A DNA stretch of 64,000 bases, from contig JANQEH010000249.1 in NCBI GenBank assembly GCA_028278455.1, positions 32,710 through 96,709 of the forward strand, read 5' to 3'. The stretch comes from a bacterium (GTDB lineage Bacteria > SM23-31). The position numbers and the translations under genes were made by a program. Below are positions 1 through 9,395 of the stretch, piece by piece. The notes under the pieces were generated by a model. It saw nothing but the letters and a program-made list of their open reading frames with translations. It searched no databases and was not told where the DNA came from. Every line of letters begins with the position of its first letter. The first letter of the stretch is position 1.

Positions 1-49
1 GATAGTCATTGCTTTGGCATAACATCAAGTTCATTAAATCTTACCGACA

Positions 50-119
50 GCCGCAGGTTTCATCCAGTGTATTCACTTCAAATCCGGACTTTAATTAAAT
101 TCAGTCTGAAGCCTGCGGC
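50..119. repeat. Inverted repeat, 13-bp arms
   Basis: Arms at 50-62 and 107-119 pair over 13 positions with one mismatch (GCCGCAGGTTTCA against TGAAGCCTGCGGC), with a 44-nt spacer. It lies downstream of the DUF2400 gene in the 208 bases at the window edge, where I see no gene. It could be the end of a palindromic intergenic element or a weak transcription-end structure. There is no T tract. Confidence 0.5.
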
Positions 120-208
120 CGCACTTTCTGTTTTAGGTTTACTAACTTAAGCGATTCTCACTATCCTTAAACTCGTAATATATTTAACGCATTCAATCAA
201 AAAAAGAT

Positions 209-1129
209 TTATTTTAATTCATTTTTATTTCTGTTCCCGATACTGCACATGCTGTAAAGCTGACATTTTTCACATACACCATTTCTGTATTCATGCTCGC
301 ATATATCGAGTATACCCAACCTGCAGATAGCAAAATCATATTTCACAGGATCATCGGGTGCCAGCAATTTCAGGTTCTCCGTAACCTCCAGCGCCATTTT
401 CCAGGATGTGTTCTTTCTTTCTGTCAATCCTATATACCGACAGATCCGGGCTGTATGCGTATCCAGAGGCAGGATCAGCTGTGATGGACTTATCTCAGTC
501 CATATACCAGGATCGATGTCATCTTCATTTCTTACCATCCATCTTAGGAAAAGGTTCATTCTCTTACAGGCGCTTTTATTTGCGGGTGAAGACAAGAAAT
601 ACCTGACTCCGGCGTTTTTCGGCAGGCCTCCAATACTATAGAACGGGGAGCAATCCAGCTTAAGGATCCTCTCTATGAACTTCGATAGCGAACTCTCAAT
701 ATTTGTGTCTTTACTGCTGTATCCTGCTAGATAGAAACCACCCAGAGTCCTGTGTTGTTCATAAATCTGTCTCAGATAATAAAGCAAAAGAGATATATCC
801 TTACCGTCGTTGAACCTGTGCTTGAAATTTCTGAATCGCGGATTATCCTTTAAAGGATCGAAGGATAACACGAACTCATAGGGCGAGCTTCCCATTATGC
901 CAAGAATATTCTCTATAGAAGTAAATATCTGCTTTACATTTCCGTAAGCCAGGGCAGAAGATATAATCCCCGCTATTTCAACATCCTGATGTTCTATATA
1001 ATTATACAGGAACTTCAGGGGATCGGAATCAAGATATTTCCTGTCATACGTCCTATACAATTCCTCAAGCTGTCTCTTCAGATTTGATAATTTTAAGTTC
1101 ATCCTATTTATATAAAAAAGTCTTTTCAA
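209..1129 (-). CDS. TIGR02757/DUF2400 family protein
   Basis: This 306-residue protein matches the TIGR02757 (DUF2400) family: an N-terminal segment of the type LYRTYDRKYLDSDPL, a central helical region, and the motif LPLDTHTARICRYIGL near residue 220. The family is distantly related to HhH-GPD DNA glycosylases, but its reaction is not established. The C-terminus holds four cysteines spaced C-X8-C-X2-C-X5-C. That resembles the C-X6-C-X2-C-X5-C iron-sulfur loop of endonuclease III, so an Fe-S cluster is plausible (inference). The first Met is followed 9 residues later by MNLKLSNL, which could be the real start. The gene lies 45 nt downstream of the nitroreductase gene on the same strand and may be co-transcribed. 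Confidence 0.85.
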   Translation of the reverse strand: MKRLFYINRMNLKLSNLKRQLEELYRTYDRKYLDSDPLKFLYNYIEHQDVEIAGIISSALAYGNVKQIFTSIENILGIMGSSPYEFVLSFDPLKDNPRFRNFKHRFNDGKDISLLLYYLRQIYEQHRTLGGFYLAGYSSKDTNIESSLSKFIERILKLDCSPFYSIGGLPKNAGVRYFLSSPANKSACKRMNLFLRWMVRNEDDIDPGIWTEISPSQLILPLDTHTARICRYIGLTERKNTSWKMALEVTENLKLLAPDDPVKYDFAICRLGILDICEHEYRNGVCEKCQLYSMCSIGNRNKNELK

Positions 1130-1174
1130 TATCTATTCTGATTAAAACACTTAATATATCTGAAAAGACCCGGA

Positions 1175-2143
1175 TCATGATTCTCTATTTTTTTCGAACA
1201 GATCAAATTGTTTCTTCGGTTTTTTCCCTGGTCTTGAGTTACTCTTCCTCACACCGATGTGTGAATCAATATATCTTTTCCAGGTCATCCTGTCCCAGTC
1301 CCATTCCGTTTCCCTGCCGCAGCCGCATTTACATTTCGGTGGTGATTTAAGGACTTTGAAGATACCATTTTCTCCGAATTTTGAATGGCCATGAATATAT
1401 TTCCTTTTAGGATTCAATCCGATTAACTGCCTGCCGCACCCGCAGGCACACTTTCTTTCTCCGTTCCTCTCTAATACGTTAAAAGTATTCTCCTTCCGGA
1501 TCACCTGCACAGGGTGCTCGATTACGGTGTTTTTTCTGTGCCTTGTCTGTCGGTAAATGTGTTCTTTCTCTGTCTGTCTTTTTGGATTCTTCTGCGGCTC
1601 AACTGCAGGTATACCTACAGGAAGGATCACTTGTGGAATAAAATGCTTTTCAATACTTAGAAATTCGTTTAGAAATGTCCCATTTTCCGGTGTATAGATT
1701 ACAGTTCCAAGTCCCTGGTCTACTGCCGCCAGCATCATATATCCTATGCAGATCCAGGTTGATTCTCTCCAGTATGGATCACGTTCATCACCGAAAACAA
1801 CTATTAGGTATGGAGCATCTGTAAGAAAATTCTTTACCGTTGTGATGTGCTTTGCCTCCAACCATTTTTGAAGTTTTTCGTCAGCTTCTTCATGCCACTT
1901 TCTGTCTGCTTCCTCACAATTTACCCTGATGATTTTCTTCTTCTCAGGATCGGAAATAACCACGAAATGCCATGGATGCCTGTTTCCTCCCGAAGGTGAG
2001 TGACTGCCTGCGGCCAGGATCGTATCGATCCGGGAACGCGGGATATCCTCGTCTTTGAATTCGCGGATACTTCTTCGTTTTTCAAGTAGTGTGAACAGGT
2101 CTGATCCGGAAGGATCTGAATCAGGGGGAAAATATCGTGCCAT
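1175..2143 (-). CDS. Nitroreductase family protein with a tandem Cys/His C-terminal extension
   Basis: Residues 15-200 form a nitroreductase-like flavoprotein domain: RRSIREF (24-29 region, FMN phosphate contact), SPSGGNRHPWHF (49-60) and the family-typical LPVGIPA (174-180). Such enzymes reduce nitro or enone substrates with NAD(P)H and FMN in the cytoplasm. Residues 200-322 are an extension that ordinary nitroreductases (about 180-200 aa) lack. It carries two copies of one motif: CACGCGR...KYIHGH at 232-253 and CKCGCGR...RYIDSH at 271-295, each with three Cys followed by His. These motifs resemble small zinc-binding elements seen in phage and HNH-associated proteins. The extension is in frame with no stop or frameshift. 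Its role (zinc binding, nucleic-acid contact) is inference. The upstream neighbour is mgtE, 107 nt away. Confidence 0.85.
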   Translation of the reverse strand: MARYFPPDSDPSGSDLFTLLEKRRSIREFKDEDIPRSRIDTILAAGSHSPSGGNRHPWHFVVISDPEKKKIIRVNCEEADRKWHEEADEKLQKWLEAKHITTVKNFLTDAPYLIVVFGDERDPYWRESTWICIGYMMLAAVDQGLGTVIYTPENGTFLNEFLSIEKHFIPQVILPVGIPAVEPQKNPKRQTEKEHIYRQTRHRKNTVIEHPVQVIRKENTFNVLERNGERKCACGCGRQLIGLNPKRKYIHGHSKFGENGIFKVLKSPPKCKCGCGRETEWDWDRMTWKRYIDSHIGVRKSNSRPGKKPKKQFDLFEKNRES

Positions 2144-2250
2144 GTTGAAAATTAGGTAAATCCCCGAAAAAAATCAAGGCTTTTATGGGTATAAAAATAT
2201 TTCAGGACCTGCAATAAAATGATTCAGGACATAGTATAATTGGAGAAAAT

Positions 2251-3630
2251 CTATTTTATCAACGTGGCGGCAATAAAAAGATATGAACCAACTCCGAGAA
2301 CGTCTATTGCTGTAGTTACGAATGGACCTGATGCGAGAGCCGGATCTATCTTCATCTTTTCGAGAACTAATGGAACAAAAGCCCCGACGACCGTCGCGAT
2401 TAACATAGATGTGCATATCCCGAGCCCGACGACAAATCCCAGAACAGTAAAACTTATATCAGACTTGAACTCAAAAATATCAGCCCAGATCAGGACTCTT
2501 GATAATAATCCGAGGAGTATACCGTAGATTACACCGAGAGATGCACCTACAAGCAACTCCCTGCCAATAACCTTCCAGATGTGCGATATATTGATCCTGC
2601 CTGTAGCCAGGCCACGCACCATGAGAGTAGATGACTGAACGCCTACATTCCCCCCCATACCTATAATAACCGGCAGAAAGGCAGAAAGGCCTATAAATCT
2701 CTCGAGCGTTACCACGAAATTCGATATCTCAACCGCAGCAAGTATACCTCCGGCTAAACTAGCCAGCAGCCAGGGTGACCTTACTTTCAGACTACCTGTT
2801 ACCGATTTTTCTGTGATCTCCTGTGTGCTGGTCCCTGCCAATTTCATGAAGTCTTCCGTGGCCTCTTCACGCAGAACATCAATAGTATCGTCCACCGTAA
2901 CGATCCCTACAAGTTTGTTTTCCTCATCAACTACCGGAATCGCAAGGAAATTATACCTTGCCACCTGTCTCGCGACTTCCTCCTGGTCAATACTTGTGTG
3001 GACACTTGTAATTTCTGTCTGCATTATATTCTTCAGCTTGGTATTACCCGGTTTTACGATCAGCTGCCTCAACGACAGGACTCCAACAAGGTGATTCCTG
3101 TCGTCAACAACATAAACATAGAAATAAGATTCTATATCCGGAGATTTCTGAATTACGTCAATAGCTTCCTTTGCGGTCATTTCTTCATCGAAAGCGTGAA
3201 ACTCCGTATTCATGATACCGCCGGCAGTATTTTCATCGAATCCCATCAGGTTTTCGACTTCCTCAGTATCCGCTTTCTTCATCAATTGAAGCACCGCTTC
3301 GGATAACTCTTCCGGAAGGCTGCTGATAATATCGACCCTGTCATCGGGTGACATTTCCAGTAAAATCAGTTTGATATCCTCCTGGGAAATCTGCTCTAAA
3401 AGCCTGACAGCTTCTTTCAATTCCATTTCCGACAGAGCTGCTGCGGTCTTTTCAGTATCATCTTTCAGGATCTTGAAAATTGTATCTCTTTCAAACTGGG
3501 TAAAATCTCGCGCGAGGTATGCAATATCTGCAGGATGTGTTTTATCTAAAATCTTTTTCAGATTGGTATAGGCATCCCGCCTGATCAATCTGCGGATTGT
3601 CTCTCCGGCTTGTTGGATTTTTACCTGCAT
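2251..3630 (-). CDS. mgtE: Magnesium transporter MgtE
   Basis: This 459-residue protein has the full MgtE layout. The acidic helical N domain covers residues 1-130 and includes MSPDDRVDIISSLPEE. Two CBS domains follow at about 135-260, and a five-helix membrane domain runs from about 285 to the end. Family signatures visible in the membrane part are IGMGGNVGVQSSTLMVRG and TTAIDVLGVGSYLF; the latter holds the pore Asp that binds Mg2+. MgtE is a Mg2+-gated channel in the inner membrane: the N and CBS domains bind Mg2+ and close the pore when internal Mg2+ is high. A GAGG ribosome site lies just before the ATG. Length and motifs are normal. I did not find a convincing Mg2+-sensing RNA in the 166 nt upstream. 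Confidence 0.95.
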   Translation of the reverse strand: MQVKIQQAGETIRRLIRRDAYTNLKKILDKTHPADIAYLARDFTQFERDTIFKILKDDTEKTAAALSEMELKEAVRLLEQISQEDIKLILLEMSPDDRVDIISSLPEELSEAVLQLMKKADTEEVENLMGFDENTAGGIMNTEFHAFDEEMTAKEAIDVIQKSPDIESYFYVYVVDDRNHLVGVLSLRQLIVKPGNTKLKNIMQTEITSVHTSIDQEEVARQVARYNFLAIPVVDEENKLVGIVTVDDTIDVLREEATEDFMKLAGTSTQEITEKSVTGSLKVRSPWLLASLAGGILAAVEISNFVVTLERFIGLSAFLPVIIGMGGNVGVQSSTLMVRGLATGRINISHIWKVIGRELLVGASLGVIYGILLGLLSRVLIWADIFEFKSDISFTVLGFVVGLGICTSMLIATVVGAFVPLVLEKMKIDPALASGPFVTTAIDVLGVGSYLFIAATLIK

Positions 3631-3796
3631 AACGCCTCAGGAGATTTAGAGTAGAAACGAGGATAATTTTTCAAAGTGGATAATATAGAAAGAATATGCC
3701 TAACAGGCAAAGAAAAAAACAATTATTCCAGAAACATAGAAAATGTTCCGGGTTATCTGAAATCAGGCTATATATAATATAAAACTTCTTCTTATT

Positions 3797-4480
3797 CTAA
3801 AGATCGTATTGATTTATCCTTTTCTCATCAAAATAATCAAGATCACTTATCGGCAAAACCACCGATGTAGCAATATTGGTCAGATGAGCAGTAATCCGCT
3901 TAAAATACCGGGATAACAGGGTAAAACAGACGGCTTGATTAACAGGCAGATCGCTTTTTGACAGTTTCGCAATAATACCGTCACATTTCTGAACAATCTC
4001 CCGCTCGTTCTGCCACAGTTGCGCTGCCATCTTCTCGTCAGATTCTGCAAATGCTGTTTTTGTTTTTGAGAAAACATCAAGAATCTCTTCATCGATATTC
4101 CCGAACCAATCCCTGAATTCCGGTTCAGTTATTTGTTTTTCAAGCATTCCGTCTACTTCGAGCATATTTTTAGAAAAATCCCCTATTCTTTCTGCATCCT
4201 TGACAACGCTGATCAGCAGCAGTGAAACATGGAGATCTATCATCGGCTTCAGTGAAAGGTGGCTCATTACTCTTTTACGGATATCTTTGACAATACTGTT
4301 GACTTTATCGTCTGAAGTGTATATCATTTTCTTGAGATCGTTCTGCTCCTCACCTCTGATCAATTTATTCGAAACAGCCTTGAACATATCTTCAGTATCA
4401 TTGAGTATTCCTGTAAAATCCTCCAGTACACTTTGCAGAAAATCTTTACCTCTCCAGAATTGTATTAAAGTCTTAAACAT
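3797..4480 (-). CDS. PhoU-domain protein (DUF47-like), partner of the Na/phosphate transporter
   Basis: This 227-residue all-helical protein has a PhoU-like helical bundle. A recognisable segment is LLISVVKDAERIGDFSKNMLEV at about residues 88-110, which contains the E/D..RIGD metal-binding helix of PhoU proteins. It starts 15 nt after the Na/Pi transporter gene and is preceded by a clear AAAGGG ribosome site, so the two are almost certainly one operon. Many NptA-type transporters carry this domain as a C-terminal fusion; here it is a separate gene. By analogy it should regulate or couple to phosphate uptake (inference). Confidence 0.85.
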   Translation of the reverse strand: MFKTLIQFWRGKDFLQSVLEDFTGILNDTEDMFKAVSNKLIRGEEQNDLKKMIYTSDDKVNSIVKDIRKRVMSHLSLKPMIDLHVSLLLISVVKDAERIGDFSKNMLEVDGMLEKQITEPEFRDWFGNIDEEILDVFSKTKTAFAESDEKMAAQLWQNEREIVQKCDGIIAKLSKSDLPVNQAVCFTLLSRYFKRITAHLTNIATSVVLPISDLDYFDEKRINQYDL

Positions 4481-4495
4481 TTTATATCCCTTTCA

Positions 4496-5620
4496 TTATA
4501 AAAGTTTTGAGATCACAATTAGAATTGTGGGAATAAAAAAGAATATGCTTAACACATAAAAAACAGCATATCTTCTTTTCTCCACAGCAAGATTACCCAG
4601 AGATTTCGCGAGCTTAATTGGTATTTTTCTGAATATTTTGATAGGATATATAACAAAAACTCCGATCGTATTGAATAGAAAATGAACAATTGCGATCGTG
4701 ATAGCCGACACATTTCCTGCAGCAAAAGATGCAAGTATTGCCGTAGTCGTGGTACCGATATTTGCCCCCATGGTTACCGGGAATGCTACCTCAATTGTGA
4801 TTATTCCCGCTCCGATAAGCGGTATAAGCAGAGAGGTTGTAATCGAGCTGCTCTGGACTATTGTCGTAAATATGAATCCTGCAAATATCGCTATAACATC
4901 CTTTTTCTCGAGTACTGTATTGATAATTGTATCTGTTTTTCTAACTACAAGAGATTTCATTAACCGGACTATAAAATACAAAGATACAAAAAGCAGTATA
5001 ACTGAAACAATGAATACCAGAATATATCCGGTTTTTGAAGGCAGCGGCAGCGTGGATGTAAAGAATTTTGTGATTGCGCTGATCACAGGTTTTGTGACAA
5101 TCTTAACAGGACTTATAAGCTTGATACCTCCAACATCTACAAATTTACCTGATAGAAATGTAGCAGATTTCTGCAGAAAACCGGTAGCTATCTCCAGTGG
5201 GAACATTATCGAAACACAGATCAAATTGAAGAAATCATGAACTGTTGCTCCCGCGAAAGCCCTTTTGAACTCCTCTTTTCTTGTTATATGTCCAAGTGAA
5301 ACAAGAGTATTGGTCACGGTCGTTCCAATGTTTGCCCCCATAATTATAGGGATCGCATTGCCGATAGACAAAACACCGGATGATACAATTCCGACAACTA
5401 CTGAAGTAGTAGTCGATGAACTCTGTACCAGACTGGTGGCAAGGATACCTATAAACAGACCGATGAACGGATTTGAGGTTGTTGCTATCAGATTTTCAGC
5501 AAACTCTTTACCGAATCCCTTAAAAGCATCGCTCATTAATCCAATACTGACAAGGAACAAATAGAGGAAAAGGAATACAAAAAACAGCCTTAAATAAACA
5601 TTAACGTCTTTTCTTCCCAT
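4496..5620 (-). CDS. Na/Pi cotransporter family protein
   Basis: This 374-residue inner-membrane protein has two copies of the PNaS signature: QSSSTTTSVVVGIVSSG near residue 65 and QSSSITTSLLIPLIGAG near residue 260. Each is followed by a MGANIGTT motif. These inverted repeats form the Na+ and phosphate sites of type II Na/phosphate cotransporters, so the protein should import phosphate with sodium. It has about eight membrane segments and ends without the PhoU domain often fused in this family. That domain is encoded by the next gene, 15 nt downstream. The start has an AGAAGATGAG upstream sequence acting as a weak ribosome site. Confidence 0.92.
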   Translation of the reverse strand: MGRKDVNVYLRLFFVFLFLYLFLVSIGLMSDAFKGFGKEFAENLIATTSNPFIGLFIGILATSLVQSSSTTTSVVVGIVSSGVLSIGNAIPIIMGANIGTTVTNTLVSLGHITRKEEFKRAFAGATVHDFFNLICVSIMFPLEIATGFLQKSATFLSGKFVDVGGIKLISPVKIVTKPVISAITKFFTSTLPLPSKTGYILVFIVSVILLFVSLYFIVRLMKSLVVRKTDTIINTVLEKKDVIAIFAGFIFTTIVQSSSITTSLLIPLIGAGIITIEVAFPVTMGANIGTTTTAILASFAAGNVSAITIAIVHFLFNTIGVFVIYPIKIFRKIPIKLAKSLGNLAVEKRRYAVFYVLSIFFFIPTILIVISKLL

Positions 5621-6059
5621 TATCTCATCTTCTTAAAATTTAAAGGTTTATTAATATGATTCTGTTATCTTGAATAGAGTATTGTATAGGTAGCTGTGAA
5701 GATAATAATATAACGCCGGGCATTTCATGATTGAATCATCAATCTCAAAAACGAGCCTTTGATTAAAAAACCTTCAATTAATATTAATTAAAATCACATC
5801 AGATGAATGATATGAATAAAAACAAAAAGAGGCAGAGCCTCAAATATTCCTTCCCTCAAAAGAACTATATATTTTACGAATTTCTTTCTTCAATATCAAA
5901 CTATTTTTTTCCATTAAACAGGCAATTGATATCATCCTGACTCCGGGTAAAAAGAAGCCTATAAATAAAATTTTGTTTCTATTTCTTTTGTTAGTTTATA
6001 TATTTTGATACCTCTTATATTATTTACCACCAGAATATCAGCAAACTAAAGGATACAAA
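5621..6059. other. Intergenic region between divergent genes
   Basis: These 439 bases lie between the Na/Pi transporter (minus) and the amidase (plus), so both promoters should be here. The sequence is very AT-rich. I see no coding frame worth reporting. A small hairpin GAGGC-AGA-GCCTC at 5829-5841 is the only clear structure. A ribosome site (AAAGGA) sits just before the amidase ATG. Confidence 0.6.
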
Positions 6060-7799
6060 ATGAAAATTGAAAGAAACTCATCAACCTCTGTTTCACAATC
6101 AGAAATGAACAGGCGGAGGTTTATAGGCTATTTCTCAGCTATCGGTATGTCATCTACATTGCTCCCGGGGGCTCTTGCTGCCGTCTCACAGGAAAACGAG
6201 AAAATAACAGCTGATATGCTCCGGTCAGCAGAGAAAATCGCCGGGATTGAATTCACCAAAAAAGAAAGGGAGGAGATCCTCAGGGGGCTGAACGGCAGAA
6301 GAAGCATTCTCAGAAGCTATGAACGCATCAGGAAAAGAAAAATTGACAATAGTGTTGCACCTGCGATAATCTTCAATCCGTTACCCGCAGGATTCGAAAT
6401 CCCGTCAGATAATACACCCTGCAGATTCAGTGATGCAGATATCCGAAAACCTGCCGATATTGAAGACCTTGCTTTCACTTCTGTGCTCCAACTCGGAAAG
6501 CTGATCAGGAACCGGGAAATAACATCGACTGATCTGACTAAAATGTATATTTCAAGATTAAAAAAATACAATCCCACTTTGAATTTTGCTGTTAGTATCA
6601 CAGAGGAACTTGCATTAAATCAGGCGAAGAAAGCAGACGAAGAAATACGCGCAGGAAACTACCGCGGGCCTCTTCATGGGATACCCTGGGGAGCAAAGGA
6701 CCTATTCGCAGTCAAAGGATATAAAACTACATGGGGAGCAGCTCCCTATAAGGATCAGGTGATCGAAACAGATGCAACGGTTGTGAAGAAACTTGAAGAT
6801 GCCGGGGCGGTTCTTGTAGCAAAGCTCACTCTTGGTGCACTGGCTATGGGGGATAACTGGTTCGGTGGAAAAACAAGAAATCCCTGGGATCCCGAACAGG
6901 GATCGAGCGGCTCCTCTGCAGGACCCGGATCCGCTACGGCTGCAGGATGCGTTGGATTTTCGATCGGGACGGAGACCAGGGGCTCAATTGTTTCTCCATC
7001 GACCAGATGCGGTGTAACAGGACTCAGACCTACACCTTGCCGGGTTAGCAGATATGGAGCTATGGCGTTAAGCTGGACGATGGACAAGGTTGGTCCTATG
7101 TGCAGGTATGTTGAAGACTGTGCTGCCGTATTCAATGCTATAATCGGACCGGACGGAAAGGATAATTCTCTTATGGATATTCCCTTTAACTGGAATCCTG
7201 ATAAAGATATCAGGAATCTGAGGATAGGATATCTGAAAAAATCATTTGAACGTGAGATCAAAGACAATCCGGAAAGAGAAGAACAGGTAAGGAGAAGCAG
7301 GGAAAACCTTAAACTAAGCAATAATGTACTTGATGTTATGCGCGGTCTTGGAGTGGACCTTATTCCGATCGAAATCGACATACCAACTTCTGATATCAGT
7401 TTTATTCTCTCTACAGAAGCAGCAGCCGCATTCGATGAGCTTACAAGAAGCGGCCGGGATGATCTGCTGAAGGCAAATTCTTGGGCACGTATTTTCAGGA
7501 ATCACAGGCTTATCCCCGCAGTTGAGTATATTCAGGCTAACCGTGCAAGAACCCTGGTCATTGAACAGATGCATGAAGTTATGAAAGATATTGATGTTTA
7601 CATTGAACCCACTCACACCAGCACAGGCCTTACTAACCTGACCGGTCACCCTGCTGTTGTTCTTCCAAACGGCTTTGTTGACGGCAGGCCGGTAAGCATA
7701 ACGTTCATCGGAAAACTTTTCGGAGAGGCAGAAACTCTGGCTGCAGCAAAAGCTTACCAGGATGCAACTGACTTTCACACTAAACATCCTGAGTTGTAA
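6060..7799 (+). CDS. Amidase signature family protein, Tat-exported
   Basis: This 579-residue amidase has the Ser-Ser-Lys catalytic layout: Lys in GIPWGAKDLFAVKGY (about residue 212), Ser in GSSGSSAGPGSA (about 282) and the nucleophile region GTETRGSIVSPS (about 303). The N-terminus carries a twin-arginine motif, NRRRFIGY (residues 17-24), followed by a hydrophobic stretch ending near ALAA. The folded enzyme should therefore be exported by Tat. Residues 50-130 form an extra helical N-terminal region before the amidase domain. The substrate cannot be read from sequence; exported amidases of this type hydrolyse amides or peptides. It appears to be a single-gene unit, convergent with fliD. The start has a good AAAGGA site. 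Confidence 0.92.
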   Translation: MKIERNSSTSVSQSEMNRRRFIGYFSAIGMSSTLLPGALAAVSQENEKITADMLRSAEKIAGIEFTKKEREEILRGLNGRRSILRSYERIRKRKIDNSVAPAIIFNPLPAGFEIPSDNTPCRFSDADIRKPADIEDLAFTSVLQLGKLIRNREITSTDLTKMYISRLKKYNPTLNFAVSITEELALNQAKKADEEIRAGNYRGPLHGIPWGAKDLFAVKGYKTTWGAAPYKDQVIETDATVVKKLEDAGAVLVAKLTLGALAMGDNWFGGKTRNPWDPEQGSSGSSAGPGSATAAGCVGFSIGTETRGSIVSPSTRCGVTGLRPTPCRVSRYGAMALSWTMDKVGPMCRYVEDCAAVFNAIIGPDGKDNSLMDIPFNWNPDKDIRNLRIGYLKKSFEREIKDNPEREEQVRRSRENLKLSNNVLDVMRGLGVDLIPIEIDIPTSDISFILSTEAAAAFDELTRSGRDDLLKANSWARIFRNHRLIPAVEYIQANRARTLVIEQMHEVMKDIDVYIEPTHTSTGLTNLTGHPAVVLPNGFVDGRPVSITFIGKLFGEAETLAAAKAYQDATDFHTKHPEL

Positions 7800-7817
7800 A
7801 TATTTGAAGACAAAAAA

Positions 7818-7836
7818 ATCCCGCATATTGCGGGAT
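7818..7836 (-). terminator. Rho-independent terminator of fliD
   Basis: ATCCCGCA-TAT-TGCGGGAT is a perfect 8-bp hairpin lying between the convergent amidase and fliD genes. Read on the minus strand it is followed at once by a run of seven T, which is the classic terminator for fliD. It may also stop amidase transcripts. Confidence 0.9.
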
Positions 7837-7865
7837 CTTGTCAATTCCGGTTTGGGAAATCAGTT

Positions 7866-9320
7866 TTAATAACTTGAATACTGGCCTAACGTAGCCATTG
7901 AGTTCTGAATCATGTACTGCTGATTGTTCAGCAAGCTTAAAGTCTTCTGTAGTTCTGTATATTGCCTTCTCAGTGACTCTTCCCTCACAGCAAGTCTTGC
8001 TTCATAATTATCTATTCTGGAATCAATACTACTGATCTGTCTGTTCACACTCTCCCTGCTGCGGTCTACAGTTCCCCCTGAATCTACAAATTTATCCAGT
8101 ATTTCCTCAAGACGAGCTCCAATTCCGTCTTCCGAAGTGAAAAGGTCTGTAATTTGCTCTATATTGCTTTCCAGCTGATCATCAAATTTGGATGAATCGC
8201 TGATAGACATTGTTCCATCACGATCGAAAGTTATTCCGATCTGCGAAAGAAACTGAATCTCTGCATCCGGTTCTGCCGCTATTGGTGTTGTGACAAGGCT
8301 TCTCATACTGAATTTCAAATTGGAAATAACGAAATCTCCCGCAAATTCACCCCTGGTGAAATTTGTTGTATCCACACTGGTTTTAGCGTTGAGATATGTG
8401 ATAACCGAGTTATAATCTTCGATAAAACTTTTAATTTCTTCTTTGGTTTTATCCGTATCCTGCTCGACTTTGAATGTAAGCGGTGTGTCGTCAACACCCT
8501 GCGCCTGTAGCAGATTCAGAGATACACCGGGCAGAATATCTTTAACTTCATTTGAGGACTTAATAATATCTATACCATCAATATTAAATGAAGCGTCAAG
8601 TTCATTTACATCCTGAATGAGAAAACCACCGGCCGTACCTTCTGCCAGACGTCTTGCACCGCCTGAAGTCAGGTATTTTAGCTTTCTTAAAATATTTGAT
8701 CCGTTCAACTCAGTCATTTCGAGCTGGTTTTCGGATCCGGTCTTATCGCTCTTAATTATTAGTCTTGCTGTATCATTGGTATCATAGATGATCGATGCAT
8801 CAGCATCCAGATCGCTTTCATTGATCACATCCCTGACTTTCTCCATAACTTCCAGGTTCGTATCTCCAGCCTCAACTGTAACTGAAAAGTTTACTGCATC
8901 AGCATCGCCTACTTTAATAGAAAACTCCTGTAGTCCAAGCGATTTATTCTCGAGAAAATTGCCATCACGGTTAAGCTGCCTTGAAAGTCCCGTATCCGAT
9001 GTAGCAAGCCTGTTGATACTAAGAGTATGAGTTCCAAGTGATGCATTTGATGCTGCTGAAACTGTGAAAAAGCTTTCATTACTCGAGGTTGCTTTTTTGG
9101 AAAGAAGAGTATTTAGTGTGTCTATTTTAGTAAAATCTCTGGATGTATTTCTAAGAGTCTTGAGCTTAGTTTTGAGGTCGTTAAAGATATTCAACCTCAT
9201 TTGAAGGGTTTTCTTGTTATCCTCAAGATCAGTAATCGGCCCTCTCTCAGAAGCAATAGTCTGCTGAATAAGAGTCTCAATGCTGTTGGCGCCACTCCCG
9301 ACTGATGATATTGATGTCAC
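7866..9320 (-). CDS. fliD: Flagellar hook-associated protein 2 (filament cap)
   Basis: This protein matches FliD. Its N-terminus, TSISSVGSGANSIETLIQQT, is the family's conserved opening. The middle is a beta-rich domain with heptad-poor repeats. The C-terminus (about the last 65 residues) is a coiled coil ending in NNQQYMIQNSMATLGQY. FliD caps the growing flagellar filament outside the cell. I place the start at the GTG whose first base is 9320, because AAAGGAG sits 6 nt upstream and the protein then begins with the conserved TSISS. The longer frame to 9347 adds nine residues of no recognisable kind. That gives 484 residues. No other flagellar structural gene is nearby, so it is an isolated fliD. 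A sigma-28-like promoter and a strong terminator frame it. Confidence 0.92.
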   Translation of the reverse strand: MTSISSVGSGANSIETLIQQTIASERGPITDLEDNKKTLQMRLNIFNDLKTKLKTLRNTSRDFTKIDTLNTLLSKKATSSNESFFTVSAASNASLGTHTLSINRLATSDTGLSRQLNRDGNFLENKSLGLQEFSIKVGDADAVNFSVTVEAGDTNLEVMEKVRDVINESDLDADASIIYDTNDTARLIIKSDKTGSENQLEMTELNGSNILRKLKYLTSGGARRLAEGTAGGFLIQDVNELDASFNIDGIDIIKSSNEVKDILPGVSLNLLQAQGVDDTPLTFKVEQDTDKTKEEIKSFIEDYNSVITYLNAKTSVDTTNFTRGEFAGDFVISNLKFSMRSLVTTPIAAEPDAEIQFLSQIGITFDRDGTMSISDSSKFDDQLESNIEQITDLFTSEDGIGARLEEILDKFVDSGGTVDRSRESVNRQISSIDSRIDNYEARLAVREESLRRQYTELQKTLSLLNNQQYMIQNSMATLGQYSSY

Positions 9321-9395
9321 TTTAAACTCCTTTAATTTGAACACCACAAAAACTCACTATCAATCGAGCCGCATCCGTCTATATTGCCACTTTTA

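Noticed and set aside
3631-3796. A possible Mg2+ riboswitch upstream of mgtE
   Set aside because: I could not trace the helices of an M-box or another known Mg2+ sensor in these 166 bases.
4698-5240. A 180-residue frame opposite the Na/Pi transporter gene
   Set aside because: It is antisense to a clear transporter gene and reads as a shadow of its membrane segments.
6755-7381. A 208-residue frame opposite the amidase gene
   Set aside because: It is antisense to a well-supported gene, with low-complexity Ser/Pro content and no family match.
9321-9347. FliD starting at 9347
   Set aside because: The nine extra residues lack family similarity, and a strong AAAGGAG lies exactly 6 nt before the GTG at 9320.
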